Part shown: piece by piece, positions 1 through 14,100 of the stretch | Layout of the letters: every line of letters starts with the position of its first letter | How positions within the stretch are numbered: the first letter of the stretch is position 1 | Source: Polytrichum commune | Lineage: Eukaryota > Streptophyta > Polytrichopsida > Polytrichales > Polytrichaceae | Length of the DNA stretch: 60,000 nucleotides | Direction of reading: 5' to 3' | Assembly (NCBI GenBank): GCA_950295325.1 | Contig: OX485806.1 | Location: 33,482,001 to 33,542,000 of the forward strand | Program-made: the position numbers and the translations under genes | Notes under the pieces: generated by a model | Databases searched by the model: none | Seen by the model: only the letters and a program-made list of their open reading frames with translations | Told to the model about the DNA's origin: nothing

Positions 1-229
1 TGATATATTGAATCTGATAGACATCAAACTTTCTGGGCTACAATCTTTTATTTGCAGCTCCCCAAAATGAGGACCCTGTTTATAGTTTACATGGTCTTGT
101 TCTCAATGTGACATATGATATTGGTTGAACAAAAATCTAAATTCACGTTGAGGCCAACATATGGTCTATGTGGACTATATCTACAGAATGTATCAGCCAT
201 CTGACATGTTCATTTTGTAACTTGGCCAG

Positions 230-2488
230 AGAAATGCTGGATGCTGGAATAGTTGATGCTAGACCTTATGCAGCCCTTGTTGCAGCATATGGAAAGGCAG
301 GCTTGAGTGAATCAGTAGACAATGTCTTAAAAATGATGGATTCTGCTGGAGTGCAGCTGAACACAGTATTATACAATACTCTTATCAATGTCCACAGTAA
401 GGCAAAGGCTCCAGAGGAAGCTCGTGCAGTATTGCAGCTCATGAAATCTACCGGTGAGTCAGGTTGTTTGTGCTTGCCTTGGAATAATGAGTACTCAAAT
501 GATTGGGTAGCGCAAAGTTGATAGTTTTGTCTTCCCTCTGTTGTCGATGTGGGGATGCTTTTGTTCATGTAGTTATGAAGTGGAAACAGAATGCTCACAA
601 TGGAGTGATCTTTCAACTCAAATGGGACTTTTCATGGGGAGTTGGTCCCCCACAATTTTCCATTGGTTGTGTTGGATACAAAATCAATAGATTCTGTCCA
701 CTTATGGTGCATGCTCGGAGGCAGTGTTTGAATTGGGCATGCCAAAGTGAGTTTGACCCTCAAACGCATATAGGACATTCTCCATTCAAATCTCCAGTTT
801 ACCTCCAAGCATGCACCTAAGACTTACAGGACATGAAGGTTTTGTATGCAAAACAACCAAACTCCTGACCAAAAGTTGTGTTGATTTAAAAGGATAGTTG
901 TAGTGGGCTCTTTTATTGAAATTATTCACAATATCCAGTATATGCGAGTTGCTGACCTGCATTCTCAGGATGCCAGTGTGATGAGATCACATACACATCG
1001 GTGATGGAGGCTTACACTCGCAACAGCCAACCTTTCGTGGCAGAGACTCTCATGGAGGAGATGAAGAGGGATGGTGTTCGGCCAAGTTCTGTCAGTTATG
1101 GAGTTCTTATTAGTGGCTATTGTCAAGCTGGTCGGCTGGGAGATGCAGAGAGAATACTGCGGTAAACAAATAGTCCATTCTCTTTTGTCCCTGGATTATT
1201 ATTCTGTTCCTTTCCTCTGTTGTTGTAACGAAATGGCGATCAATATTCAGGGCTCACCCTTCTCATGCAGGCAAAGTGTTGGAAATAAGTTCACCTGGCT
1301 TCAGGAGATGAGCTCAAGCACAAGGAACACACATTGTAACTCTTCAAGGACCAAGGGCCTCAATGTACAACCTATATACACAAATTCTACGATCTTTACC
1401 AAGTCTTTAATCAAATATTCAAAATAATGGGTTTCAAACTTCACCCAGTATAAAAGTATGCATCTCAAATGCACATTTGGGCCTCTTGGACTCTTACGGA
1501 TTAATGGCAATTTGCCTTACTACCTTTAGTAGATGCTTTAAATATGACAACCTAGTAGGTTGCTCTTATACTTGCCCACGTTTTTTCTTGGGAAGTTCCA
1601 TTTACATTCTTTGTATCTTTTTATTGTTTGTTGGTCATTTTAACAGCCTCTGGAAGTCCAGTGTTGCCTTTTTAAAGCACAAGTTGGCTTTGTCAACGTT
1701 CTGGATATGACATACCTTCTATTATGGGAGCAGCAGGCTTCTGATAAGGAATAGATCAGCCATGTTGGCAAAAGAGTATATATTTTTCTGGCTTCCATAA
1801 AAGTTATTATCTGGATGCTGTATGCTGATGTATGATATAATGTACATATAGAGTGGTTAATATGTGTGGTGATGTGACCTCTCTGTAGATTCATGCAGAA
1901 TGAGAATTGCAAGCCTACAGTGGAGGTATATAATATGCTGATCAATGGCTACGCATCCGCCAAGATGATAAATGAGGCTGAGAGGCTATTTCAGGTGTTA
2001 CAAGAATCTGGCAGGCAGCCAGATACTGTAACATACAACACTCTCATTTCCATGTACATCAGATTTCAAAGACGAAATCAGGTGAAGTGTGAGCTCCCTT
2101 GCAGTCATTTATATTAGCATTTGATTTCATGAGGGAGAGATATCATTGCTTGGAGGTGCGGTTTCTGCTGTATATATGATGAAGTAGTAAATATATGCAT
2201 TGTTGAAGTGGGGTTCTGATAATATAACACTATCTGTGCCATCATGCCACAATGCATTGAGATTGTGGGTTCTCAATGATTTTTCTCAAGGGACGCAATT
2301 TGTGGGTACAGGCAGAGAAACTTTACATTCGTATGCAACAGGCAGGGTGCAAGCCTGACATCATCACTTTCAAGACTCTACACAAGGCGTACACAAAGTC
2401 AAAAAACCCACTTGATGCGGAGAGGATCTTACTAGACATGAGGAAAGCTGGAGTCGGTGTTGAGTCTTTTCAAACACTTGAGGCTTAG
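230..2488 (+). CDS. P-class pentatricopeptide repeat (PPR) protein, 3' part, four exons
   Basis: Exons are 230-453, 969-1161, 1889-2081 and 2312-2488, each bounded by AG/GT. Phases join perfectly: G|GA, CG|A, then phase 0. The product is a run of about seven 35-residue helical repeats with PPR signatures such as YNTLI, YGVLISGYCQAG and FKTLHKAY, ending at TAG 2486-2488. PPR proteins bind organellar RNA one base per repeat and act in splicing, editing, stability or translation. There is no E or DYW tail, so this is P class. The 5' part lies beyond the window edge; the first acceptor (AG at 228-229) is a best guess. A foldback MITE sits in the intron between exons 1 and 2. Interrupted PPR genes are unlike the mostly intronless PPR genes of flowering plants. 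The family is secure; the exact organellar target cannot be told. Confidence 0.9.
613..896. mobile_element. Foldback MITE copy in PPR intron
   Basis: Starts near CAACTCAAATGGGACTTTT and ends near AAAAGGATAGTTGTA. Shares internal words (GGGAGTTGGTCCCC, GCATGCTCGGAGG, AAAGTGAGTTTGACCCTCAA) with the copies at 7150-7480 and 10604-10945. Boundaries are approximate. Confidence 0.5.
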
Positions 2489-5143
2489 TTTGGTAGTGGA
2501 TCTTTGAGATGGCAGAGAAACTCATCAATGTGAGTTCTTCCGCTCTGTATACTACATCCCATTTCTTATTTGAAGAGTTGAGATTATGTGGATCTCAATT
2601 GGTAGGCATTTTTTTAATGGAAATTGTACAATAATCATCAAGAGTGGCAAGAATGACCTATAAAGGCTTGCCGGATCACTTTTCACCATATGGAAGTGTT
2701 AATCTCAATGCTCTTGGCTTACCTGCAGTGGAATATGCTCTTGACAGCTGAGTGAATTTGGCATAAGCGTCAATCTCCATCCTTACATTTTTGAGCTTGA
2801 TATAGAGTCAGACAAGACATTTCAGAAAGCCCCATATAGTATTGTAATAGTCATTTCAGTAAATGTTTTGTATGTAAGGTGGAATTCGCTGTTTGAATAG
2901 AGGTTTCAAGCCCACTGTCTCTATAAGGTTGGCCTTCATTGGAATGATGATGTAAAATGTCATCATTAAAAATGAAAAACTCGATGTTCTGTGAACTCAA
3001 TATGTAAGGACACTGAAGAAATAACCATGGAAGAAATAACATATATAAGGTAGATGAACACTATGACGGACACTGAAGAAATAACCTGGAAGAAATAACC
3101 ATAAAAACCATACAAATCAAATGCCATATCCTGTCCGCACACTACCCTTACCCTACCCCCCACCCCCGGCCCCTTCACTACCACATGATATCTACATTCA
3201 AAACCTCCTCAAATACAGTCACTTCAAAAAAATATTCGTGGACCGCTCTTTCATTCTCCTGAATGGAGAAATCTAGTGGGCTCCTGCGTGTACAATCCAA
3301 TAAACAACATGCAACCAGCCCAAAGACTCTGGATTCCAAAACATACTATGAGAACTTTACTCCATGTGATTAGCACTTGTCATCAGAAAAAAATATCCCC
3401 CTCGACATCCATATATTTATTGATACTTAAATAGTATCTGCCTCATAAATAACCACATAACACGCATAACACAACCACCTGAACAAACTCCTCAATGCCT
3501 TCATTGTACATCACATCACATGGTTCCAACACAATATTACGATCCAGAAATTTAGAGCTCACACAAGCATCAAAGTAAATGACCTAGCAGCACACTCGCA
3601 AACGAAGGCACCACCAAGCTCATACCCCACATACACACAGCCCATGCAATCCCATATACATTAGCAAAACCTCCCTGATGAACCAAACTAACAAGCATAA
3701 TATGAAATTATAAACTTCATTGAAAAAGACAACACAACAAACTCGTAATCGAGAAAGCCAAACAATTCCAATACGTGGAAAAATGGATCTTCAACAACCA
3801 AATTAACCACACTCTCCAACCACTTCTAGAAAACTCAATATACCACCAACGCCGTAATTACACAATTACTAAAGTTTAGGTTTGCCCAATATCAGGGGCA
3901 AACATAGAAAAAAAAATCTTTTGGCCATACATACACACCAACCCTAACCACACATTATGCCACAACAATAACAAAGGCACATGCCACACCTATTATCCCT
4001 ATGCGATTATAATTTCATGAAAGGCATTGGAATTGCAATGTTGGTAGAAATTTATCCTCAACCAGATTTCACCCACAAGGCATTGTTCATCCGGGAACAA
4101 GTTAATCCTTATCACTATAAATATCTTACACGTGTCACCAATCATGTGGTAGTTACTCTTAGGATACTGTATATAATTTCGTGCTAAGCACTTGTATATA
4201 TACTTATGCAATACACAACATCTTGTGATGCTCTTTGTTGTTAGTTTCAAGATGCAAGGCATAATGCACCACCCATCAACTTACCAACTTGCTCAAATCT
4301 TGCATTCACACATGCCCTCACTCACCAATGCCGATGCACGAAATGATAAGCCCCAAGACAAAGACCATCCCACCATAGATCTTAAGTAGTACATGCAACA
4401 CCATATGGTGCACATGCTAAACAAAACTATGACTGGACATCATAAACATAAAAGACTAGGATTTAAGTACATTTGAATTTCTGCATGATTTTTAGACGAT
4501 TCCAACTGCCAATATGTTGTACACTAGATTGGAAAACTACACTAATATGGTGGTTGACGGACATGGAATATAAACATTTGAAGTTGTGGTTGTTGTGTTG
4601 TTGTTTTTGTTTGATATTTTTATCCCCACAAGTGTACATCCCCTATTATTTTTGGACAAGTGGTTTTCCATATACACTCAAATGTCAACTTAAAGGAGAT
4701 GTGTTCCCCTAATCGCCACACCTGACAACTAATCTGACAACTAATTGCAAAACTCACTGGTAATGTTTACACAGTACAGTAAATTCTGAGGTTTGATAAC
4801 TCGGATTTCAACCTGATGTATTCAATGGTGAAGTAGACCGTAGTCACATACTTGGTCTGTGGGTAAGAAGTTTTATTTAACACAAGAGAAGGGTATGATA
4901 CATGATTTCATTCAAGAAGTTTTCACATTACATCTCTATCACTGTGCAAATCACATCAGACGTTTGAAAGATTCAACATCCGGCCATTCCTATCATTAAA
5001 GCAACGATAAGCAACCTCAACATTTTACAGGCAATCATTTTAGCAGGTGAACTACCAACCGCTAAGACTGATTTTCAAATGCAAGCCATCAAAAGTACCA
5101 TTATTTACAAACCTAAAAAGAATAATTGATTGCCTACCATAGC
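2489..5143. other. Intergenic region between PPR gene and membrane-protein gene
   Basis: This covers the 3' UTR of the PPR gene and the convergent 3' flank of the next gene. It is AT-rich, with an A/C-rich low-complexity stretch at about 3180-3970 and a short direct duplication around GAAGAAATAACC at 3010-3105. No coding segment with protein-like composition was seen. Confidence 0.6.
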
Positions 5144-8100
5144 CTACACTGCTTCATCATCTCCATGAGGTGGGTTGATCTCTCTTGAGATGGACTGCCT
5201 CATATCTATGGCGTCCCTAGATGAACCAAACTGGCTTGCACCCTGCTTTCTTATGCTGGATCTGGAGCTACTTTTCCGAAGGCTAAAATTCCTGCTTTTT
5301 GAAGTTTCAAGGCTAGGAGCACCACTTTTGTCTTGTGAGTATGCGTACAACTTCTTAATTGTCCCTTCAAACCGTCGTCGATGTGTGGGAAGTCTGGAGA
5401 TTGAAGTGGCAATCCCCTGTATTCTGCATACCATTTCAATGAATTTTCAATGCGCATTCCAATTTGACAACCACCAATCCATGCCTTGTAAGGTGCTCCT
5501 AGAATTAAATTCAGAAAAAAACTCTGTTCTCAATATGCGTATTTGCAACACAATAAAACCACCAAACGTTGATGTATCCCTGAGCTTAAACAGAGGTGTC
5601 AACATAGCTAAGGACACTTTTCCTATCCATTGATTTCTAGTGTGTCAATGGTCGATATTCAGAAATTCAAAATCTTAGAAAACTGGGAGCCAAATAGCCA
5701 CCAATCTTGAGAAGCACTAGTAAGGTAAGTGGGCGTAATTTTGTCACTTATCTTAATCTTGGGCTCAATAATCGACACAATTGCAAGGTTTTATATGGTC
5801 ATTTAGGAAGGAAGTAATATTTACTTTGATCATGAACAGGACATTCATATGAACTCCAAAAGAAAAAGGCAAATGGGTATGACTTTCATTTTGGATTTGC
5901 TAGTCATCATGTATTAATCACGTGTTTGATATCCTCGGAGAAATGGGAGATTGGAAAAAAGTAGACATTTAAGACCCATCTACCTCATTCATCAGAATAA
6001 TTGAATGGAAAAAAGTCCAAATCCTTTGGTAATAGAAATACAGACCTGCGGGCAATAGCTTGTAATTCACCAAGCCTCACTCCATCCTCTGGCTCCACAC
6101 CCCCATTGTCCCACTTCTCCATACGATCACTATCACCAGTCATAAGTATATACTTTTCAAGGTACCGTTCCTCTTCTTCTTTTAAATGGGCGGCTTGTAG
6201 CTGATCTTTTAATGTTAGAAGTGGCTCAAAGAACCAGTCCGATATTCGATCTTTTGGCCTATTTAACATTGTCACTTCTGTCCCATCACCTGTTCAACCA
6301 GGTCAAACGATGCCACGTTAGTTACTTCTTGTACCCTCTTACAAAATTGAAGAGAATAGTTACGACTCATCAATATTTTTACAGTAGCTGATAAAGAAAC
6401 TAGGACGGAGATTTGTTCGATCAGTTCTAAAAACCCAACCCCAGCCTATGAAGATAAAAGTCAAAAACACCATATAGTTATCCTTTCACTCAATGGGACT
6501 TTTGGTTGGGAGTCAGTCATTTTGAATACAAAACCTTCCATTTTCTGTTAGTTTTTGGTGCATTCTCGAAGGTAGTGTGGAGGTTTGAACCAAGAACATT
6601 CAATACTGGTTTTGTATACAAAACAATCAATGGGAGATCAAAGGGGACTAACTCCCAACGAATAGTCTAAAAGGATAGCTCTACTAGCGCAAGAATATCC
6701 TATATCTTTTGACTTGACCTACATGATCTTATGGTCATGTTATGACATGTCCATGTCTATTGATTCCAATTATAGGTTTGCAAGAAAAGAAACTCACTCA
6801 GAAGAAGGCCAGCTGAATTTCCTTTCGCTGAGCCAAGGAGACTATGGAAGGAGGCATAAGCTGGTAAGCCCACTGAGACGATTTTACTTTTAGGACCCTT
6901 GCTTGATTTGATGTATGTCTCAAGATCAGTAAGGTTCAATACACCGATATCGACCAGGTATTTTCCTCTTGCATCAAGATTCTTGAATATGGTGTTAGAA
7001 ATCTGTACCAGAAACTTTCAGTGTCAAAAACCTTCGGTACATGAGCAATGGCTATCTTGAGCATACAATATTTGAACTGTGACACAAAGAAATCATTTAT
7101 CCTTGACCACATACACCATATCATGTTCTCGACAAAGCATACAATAAAGTTATCCTCTAATTCAACCTGAGTTTTGGTTGGGAGTTGATTGATTTGCATA
7201 CAACACCTTCTTTCAGTGCATGCTTGGAGGTAGTGTAGAGTTTTGAACAAAGAACATTGTATATTGGTCATTGAGGGTCAATATGAATTTCACATGCCAA
7301 GAAGTGCTAAAATGAAGTGGCCCTCGATGAACTAGAATAGGTTGCTATTAATTCAAAGTCAAACACTGCCTTTGAGCATGCACAGCAAGTAGAAAGATAT
7401 TATTGATTCTATAAGCAAACCAACCAATGAAAAATCGAAGGGGACCAACTCCTAAAGAAAAGTCCAATTAAGTTAAAAGTTAATTCTAGTGTGAGTAAAT
7501 TATCAAATAAAAAACCCACTCCCACATTCACTGCCAAGAGATCACTGAGATATACATCCAATTTGCAACTCCATCAGAACATTTAGAGCTCTTTTTGAGA
7601 GGCCAACCTTCAATTTCTAGTATGGAAAGTTACTGACCTGCACAAGCTTCACTTCTTGCAAAGTATGTCGGAGGGATTTCTGAGTATTTAGCTGAGGTAT
7701 TTCAAGTGAATCATTCTTCTCAACTGCAGGCTGTGAAGTTTCAATATCTGGCTGTGCAGTCCCAGTCTCAACCTTTGACATCCCAGCATTCTTTCGGTAC
7801 TTGGGCCTGGCTGTCCACAAAATATAATTTAGTCATTGTAAAGGGAGTTGGGTTTACCCGCACCATACTAAGGGTGGGTTTACACAAGGGTCCAAGACCA
7901 AAAAATCTCCAAAATCGAGCGATCCTATTGGTTGAGAGCGAATATTTGGACCCAGCGAGTTTACACTACGGTTCAAGGTCCAAGGTATGAAAAATGAAAG
8001 TGGCACCAATGTGGCACCACTTCTCTGCTAAATCTCAGCGGTCCCAATTCAAGAAAATACTCCTATTCCTAGTTTGAGAAATTATGAAACCTTTTATCCA

Positions 8101-11100
8101 ATTAGAGTTCAAAAGCAAGGTCCAATAAGGGGTATGTTGGAACCCAAGTTTCTTGGAACTGGTCCCTAATTCAAAGCCATCCTAATACCATCCACATCTA
8201 GTTTATGTTATGAATTTCTAAGTGAGCCTCTTTAATTAGTGGGTGCTATGGGTGGCTGCGTTACACATAATTGGACATCAACAAGCTTAGATAATCTAGA
8301 ACAAACATGTTTAGGTAGTCATACAGAAATATGCACTATGTGCAATTTAAAGTACCAAAGAGAGACACACACATGGAGTACAAAATATTAAATGGAAGTC
8401 AATAAATTTGGAAATTAGAAGGATACCTTGGAAGACATGATCCTTCACGCATATGCAGAATGTCATTTGAATACTCATCAAACTCTGCCACTATTGCAAC
8501 TATATATGCCAGCCCACTTTTAAAGGACACCTCCTGCAGAAGAAGGATTTACCTGTCATTAGTATAACATACTATGTTGAAACTGCCATCTAGTGATTTA
8601 CTACAGGCAGATTGCAGGAGAAATGAACCAGTTAAGAAAATAGACACATAAATGGTAGATATGTATCTCTACAGGCCACGTTACACTATGGCAAAGGGCC
8701 GTGACCATAAAATTGTGAGGGCCCTTGAAACTCATCCAAAGGCTGTACCTTGAATTAATATAATTGAATTTTGTGTGGCCACGGGCATTCAAGTGTAGTG
8801 TGTGTCTACACACACGACTAGGCTCTCAACCAGATGCTATTTCATTACCATCCTATTCACGTGGGCCCTTCTATACAATAAGTTATAATGAATCATGGGT
8901 TGCAAGATTTTGAAGTATCATGGTCTCCCGGTTGTGTGTTAGACCCACCTTTTGAGATGGGCTTGACACAAAATCCAATCGACCATGAACATTCTCCATT
9001 GCATTCCATATTTGAATGCATGTAGGTTCTTCATCCATTCAAACATCCTTGGTCACTTAGGCCCTCAGTCTTGGCATATCCCACCAATGAGAGATTTTTA
9101 GATTTCAATGATCACAGACCCTCAAGGTCTGCTGTAAGGTGCCCTTAACTCATCAAGTATTGATGAGATGGTTTTGAGCCCATTTGAAAGACATTTTGTT
9201 GTAAACTCATGTGTTCAGCAACAATAGCGATCAAGTGGACCTGGTCTCCCACAGAGGAAAGAAGCAATAACCAACTTTGCAGAGAAACAACATTAGGAGA
9301 CATAGTGACTGTCGAGGTTGTCTTCTATTGCCAATTATTGGCAGCCATGTTACAGTAGCTCCACAAAAGATGCATTACAAACTAGGCAATGGATGTGAGG
9401 AGCCCTGCCACAGGCTGTAATAGACTTACACCCAACCTGCCAAGCCGTGGTCATGTGTCCTTTACAAGTATTGGTTGGGCAATGACTTGCTCATTAAATA
9501 CAAGTGATAATGTGCCTCTTTGTATCCGATCAAAAATAGCCACCTAGAAAAACTTTTTGCATGACCAGGTATTTGGATATGAGGAGCAATATGACAAGAC
9601 GGAATAGGTGTCCAACCTACCAAGACACGTTAGTGGCAAGGTAGGTATTCAGTGCCTACTCAAACCAATGGCAGGACGACACATCTCCATAACTAGACGA
9701 AGTGGTTAGGCCATGGTGTGGTCATCAATTACGTGTGCCTCCTCGCATCCAATCAAGGATGGCCACATCAATAAAATTGCTTGACTTGACCACTACAAAC
9801 TAGCTATTGTATGCAAGGAGCACTGCAATGGATTGTAATAGGTGCCCAACCTAACGAGCCTTGGCAATGGTGAGGTAGGAGTGGGGTGCCAACCAAAGCC
9901 GATGGCAAGTAGACATATGCCCTTTGCCAGACGTAGTGGTCAAGCCATGACATGGTCATCAATTACGGCTGGTAATGTGCCTCCTCATATCCAACTAGGA
10001 ATAGACACATCAGCAAAATCATTCGGCCTGACCACTACAGCTTTTGGATCTAATATCAAAGGGAATTGAGAAACTAGGAAAGCTACGAACCTGGTAAACA
10101 ACAACAGCACCAAAAAGTCCCAAAAATGGACTGCAGAAAACAGCCGTGAGGAAGGCCGCTCCCACAACCAAGGGCCATAAAACAAGTGCAAGCCCAGCAA
10201 AGGGAACACATGCTGCCTCCAAGCAAGGACCATGTCGGCCAACCAGGTCACGAAATAATTGACCCCATCCTTTGAAGAGCATTACAGGACTCTTGCACAA
10301 CGCCACGAGACTTATGGCTGGCATGTCGACCAGCACACCTAAGACCCCAACAAATACACAAGCTGGGAGCTCTTTCAACCTACACACAATCATCAAGAGT
10401 GGCTTAAATCCCAAATTTTGGGCAGTGTCCCAACTTTAAGAACTAGGCAATGAATGTAAGGAGCCCTGCCTGTGGGCTGTAGTAGGCGCCCCACCTACCA
10501 AGCCGTGGTAGCTGCAAGGTAGGTATGGGGTGCCTGCTACAGCTGATGGCAAGGCGACACATGTCCATAGCAGGGTCATCAATTGCAGATGATAATAGGC
10601 TTATCTATGAGTCAATGGGACTTTTTGTGGAGAGTTGGTCCCTGATAGTTTCCCATGGGTTGTTTTAACTACAAAATTAATGATTTCTTTCTACTTGGAG
10701 TGTGCATGCTTGGAGGTAATGTTTGAATTTAAATGACGAGCAACCTTTTTGAGTTCATGAACGGCCAAACTCGTTTTAGCACCTTGTGGCGTGCCAAAAT
10801 AAGTTTGACCCTCAATGAACCAAAATAGAATGTTCTTTGTTCAAACCTCCATGCATGCACCAAAAATTTACTGAACATGGAAAGTCTTGTATGCCAACAA
10901 CCAACTCCCATTTGATAGTCATGTTGGTTTAGAGGATAACTCCAATGTGCCTCCTCATTTCCAATCAAGAATAGACAAGTCAAAAAATTCACTTGGCATG
11001 ACCACTACATGTTATGATGTCAGCATTTGCTAAGATCATCTTCCAATGTGACCATTTTGGAGGAAATAGCAGAGAAGTTTACTTGATGTCAACAGGCTTG

Positions 11101-14100
11101 CCAAAATGTGGGTCTGCAATTCGGAACTCGTCAAGGTAATCAAAAATGGAGTGATAAGTAAAATCCAAGAAGTCGCGTACAACAGTGCAGCTTCCAGTCA
11201 AGGTGCTGATAGTACCATCCTGTGATCCAACAATTGAAAACATCAGCTTCGTCAATTGGTGTAACATCAGAGGCAACCATCACTTTCACTGCACATGAAA
11301 ACCTTTTAAGCAATTTTACTTCCACAAAGCAGACGGCCATAGGATAGCCAATTTAAGATCATAAGAACCCCTCTCTAACTCCTTGTTTTTTCAAACTCTG
11401 AAACCATAAAAAATTGAGCTGTATGTCATTTACCACAATGGCATGATAGAACTTGCGAGTCCTGCCTTCTCCTACAGCTTCAAAAGTTGCTACCAATGGT
11501 TGACCGATACCGTATCCCAACCCCACCATTATGCTGCCAATTGCTGCAATCACGGGGTAAAGCAGTAGAGGAACAGGGAGTAGCAGAATCACAAAAACTT
11601 TTAACATTATTCCCAGCTGCTTGGTCCTGAAGGCCCCCAAAAACCCCACAACAGTCTCAATTATTCAACATCAAAATGATGTAGGCCTTGTCTTAAATCA
11701 AACTCCATAGTGCACTCTCAAAACCAACAGATTACTGCGACCAATGTTTAGTTTGGTTAAAAATTACAGAATGCAGACACAAGTTTAGGACATCGGAGTA
11801 CAAGGTATATTCAATCCTAAGTAGTCAAGATTTTGAGGAATTATCTGTAATAGCAGGGACTGATGATACTACAGTTGGAATGATAAGATCTCCACACGTC
11901 CAATCCATGTAGTTGATTGACTTAAATTCAAAATGATTTATACCACCGGTATGTGATTGCATTAAAGGAGTAGTGAGATTTACATTATAAGGGTACGATA
12001 TATAACCACCACATGCACTGGCCAAAGTCCAATCACCACAGCCATAATTCCCACAAAGAAAATCAAGGCTGCCAAAGGTCCGAAAATTGCACCTGCACAA
12101 ATTAAAAAAACATACTTGCTTACACTCACATAAGTCTTCAGTATGTTCTCAAATTCAAACCTGCAATCCCTTTCTGACACAAACAAGAATTCAAGTCAAT
12201 CCAAAACCTGAAATCCCCTTCTAAAGGTCATTCTAAAACCCCTCTAGATACTTCTAAACTTCACATACATATGGACAATTCTGCATTGCCAGGGAGGAAA
12301 TACAAGCTCCTTCCAGTGAGACTCTGAGATGCTAAAATGCTAGCTGCTCTTATTAAAAAATCCTTTAAATATATTGCTGTAAAATCCTCCTTATTAGTTA
12401 CTGCAGCATATAGAGGAAAACCAGGTGGCCAGTCGTTGACAGATTTCAATGAGAAGTGCCTAAATTTCAGCAACCTCCATTTGAGAACTCAACACACACT
12501 GTATTTATTACAGTAAAATCGACATTGTTTTGTTGGTATTTGTTTATATTAGATTTTTAAAATCCCATCATTTTCGCTTACAAGAAACCAAACACATTTG
12601 CCTCTCATCATACGATCATATAATGCCCATCATGAAAATGTTGAATTCTTAGTGACTGACCAAATCCAGGTATTCTGCCGGAGACAACACATAGAAGCTA
12701 AAATTTACATGTGCTTCCAGCATTTGAGAGTACGTATATTGAACTCAAACCTTCCCCAAAAAGAACTGTTAAATGATGTAGATTCCATATACTTGCCCCC
12801 AATTTGGGCACATACCTTGCCAAAAACAGATGATGAATAGTATGATGTGCTTTGTGAGAAGACCCAGTGGGTACTAAGCCCTTGCTCAAAATTTAAAAGT
12901 CTTTACGAACAATTATAAACCCCTCCCACATGCACGGTGACAATGCTCCATGAATGCCTTGGAGGATGTGGGCGCCAGTTCCTGGCTGCCCAAGAGAGCA
13001 GTAACATGTGCTTCAGCATTGAAGGGGACATAGTATATTGAACTCTCAACCACCACAAAAAACACAGCTGAACTTAGCCGCCAGAAAATTTCTTCACACA
13101 GGCAGCTGAACTGTGTCCACTAGTCTGGTATACTAGGTAGATTCCACAAACTTAACCCCAATTTGGGCCCATACCATTCCCAACACCGATGATGAAAAGT
13201 ATGATATGTGCTTTGCGAGAACTCATACTAGTTACTAAACCCTCGCTCAAAATCTAAAGCTCTAAACCCACAATCATGACCCCTGCCAGGAATTTTGCCA
13301 AAACCCCACCCACATGCACAATGACAATGAATGGCTTTGAGGTATGGGCGCAATTTCCTGGCTACTCAATACAGTAGTTACATGTGCTTCCAGCAATGGT
13401 GAGGACGAAGTGTAACTAAAAACCACAATCCAGAACAACTGAACACGACAATCACCATTCCAGCTGAACTGCAAGGTGGATTCCACATACTTGACCCCAA
13501 TTTGGGCATGTACCATTCCCAATATCGATGATGGGAAGTATGATATGTGCTTTGCGAGCCCTCTCATTTACATGTGCTTCCAGCATTGACGAGAACGAGT
13601 GCATAATACTTAAACCCCCCAACTGAAACAGCTGAACCTAGTAATCACCATTACAGCTAAACTGCTGAATAGATTTCACATCACATACTCAACCCCAATT
13701 TGGGCACTTAAGTTTCACAATACCACGATGACAACTATGGTCTGTGCTTTATGAAACTTCATAGTCATTTTACTAGGTAATCCTTTGCTCGAAATCTAAA
13801 CCTCTGGACTAACAATCTCAACCCCTCTCAAGAATTTTGCCTAAACCCCTCTCACATGCACGGTGACAATGCTCCATGTGATTCCAACATTGGAGAGGAC
13901 ATAGAATATTGAACCTGGCAATGGTTCACCATTCTAGCTGAACTGCTAGGTAGATTTCATATCACATACTTAACCCCAATTTTAAACACAAATCAAAGTA
14001 CTAGGTAAACCATTACTCAAAATCTATCACAATCCCCCCCCAAATTTTTTTTGCCTAAACCCCTCCCGTATGCAAGGTGACAATGCTCCATGAATGGCTT

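Noticed and set aside
5175-5633. 152-codon plus-strand ORF
   Set aside because: Antisense to the last exon of the membrane-protein gene, whose exon structure is fully phase-consistent.
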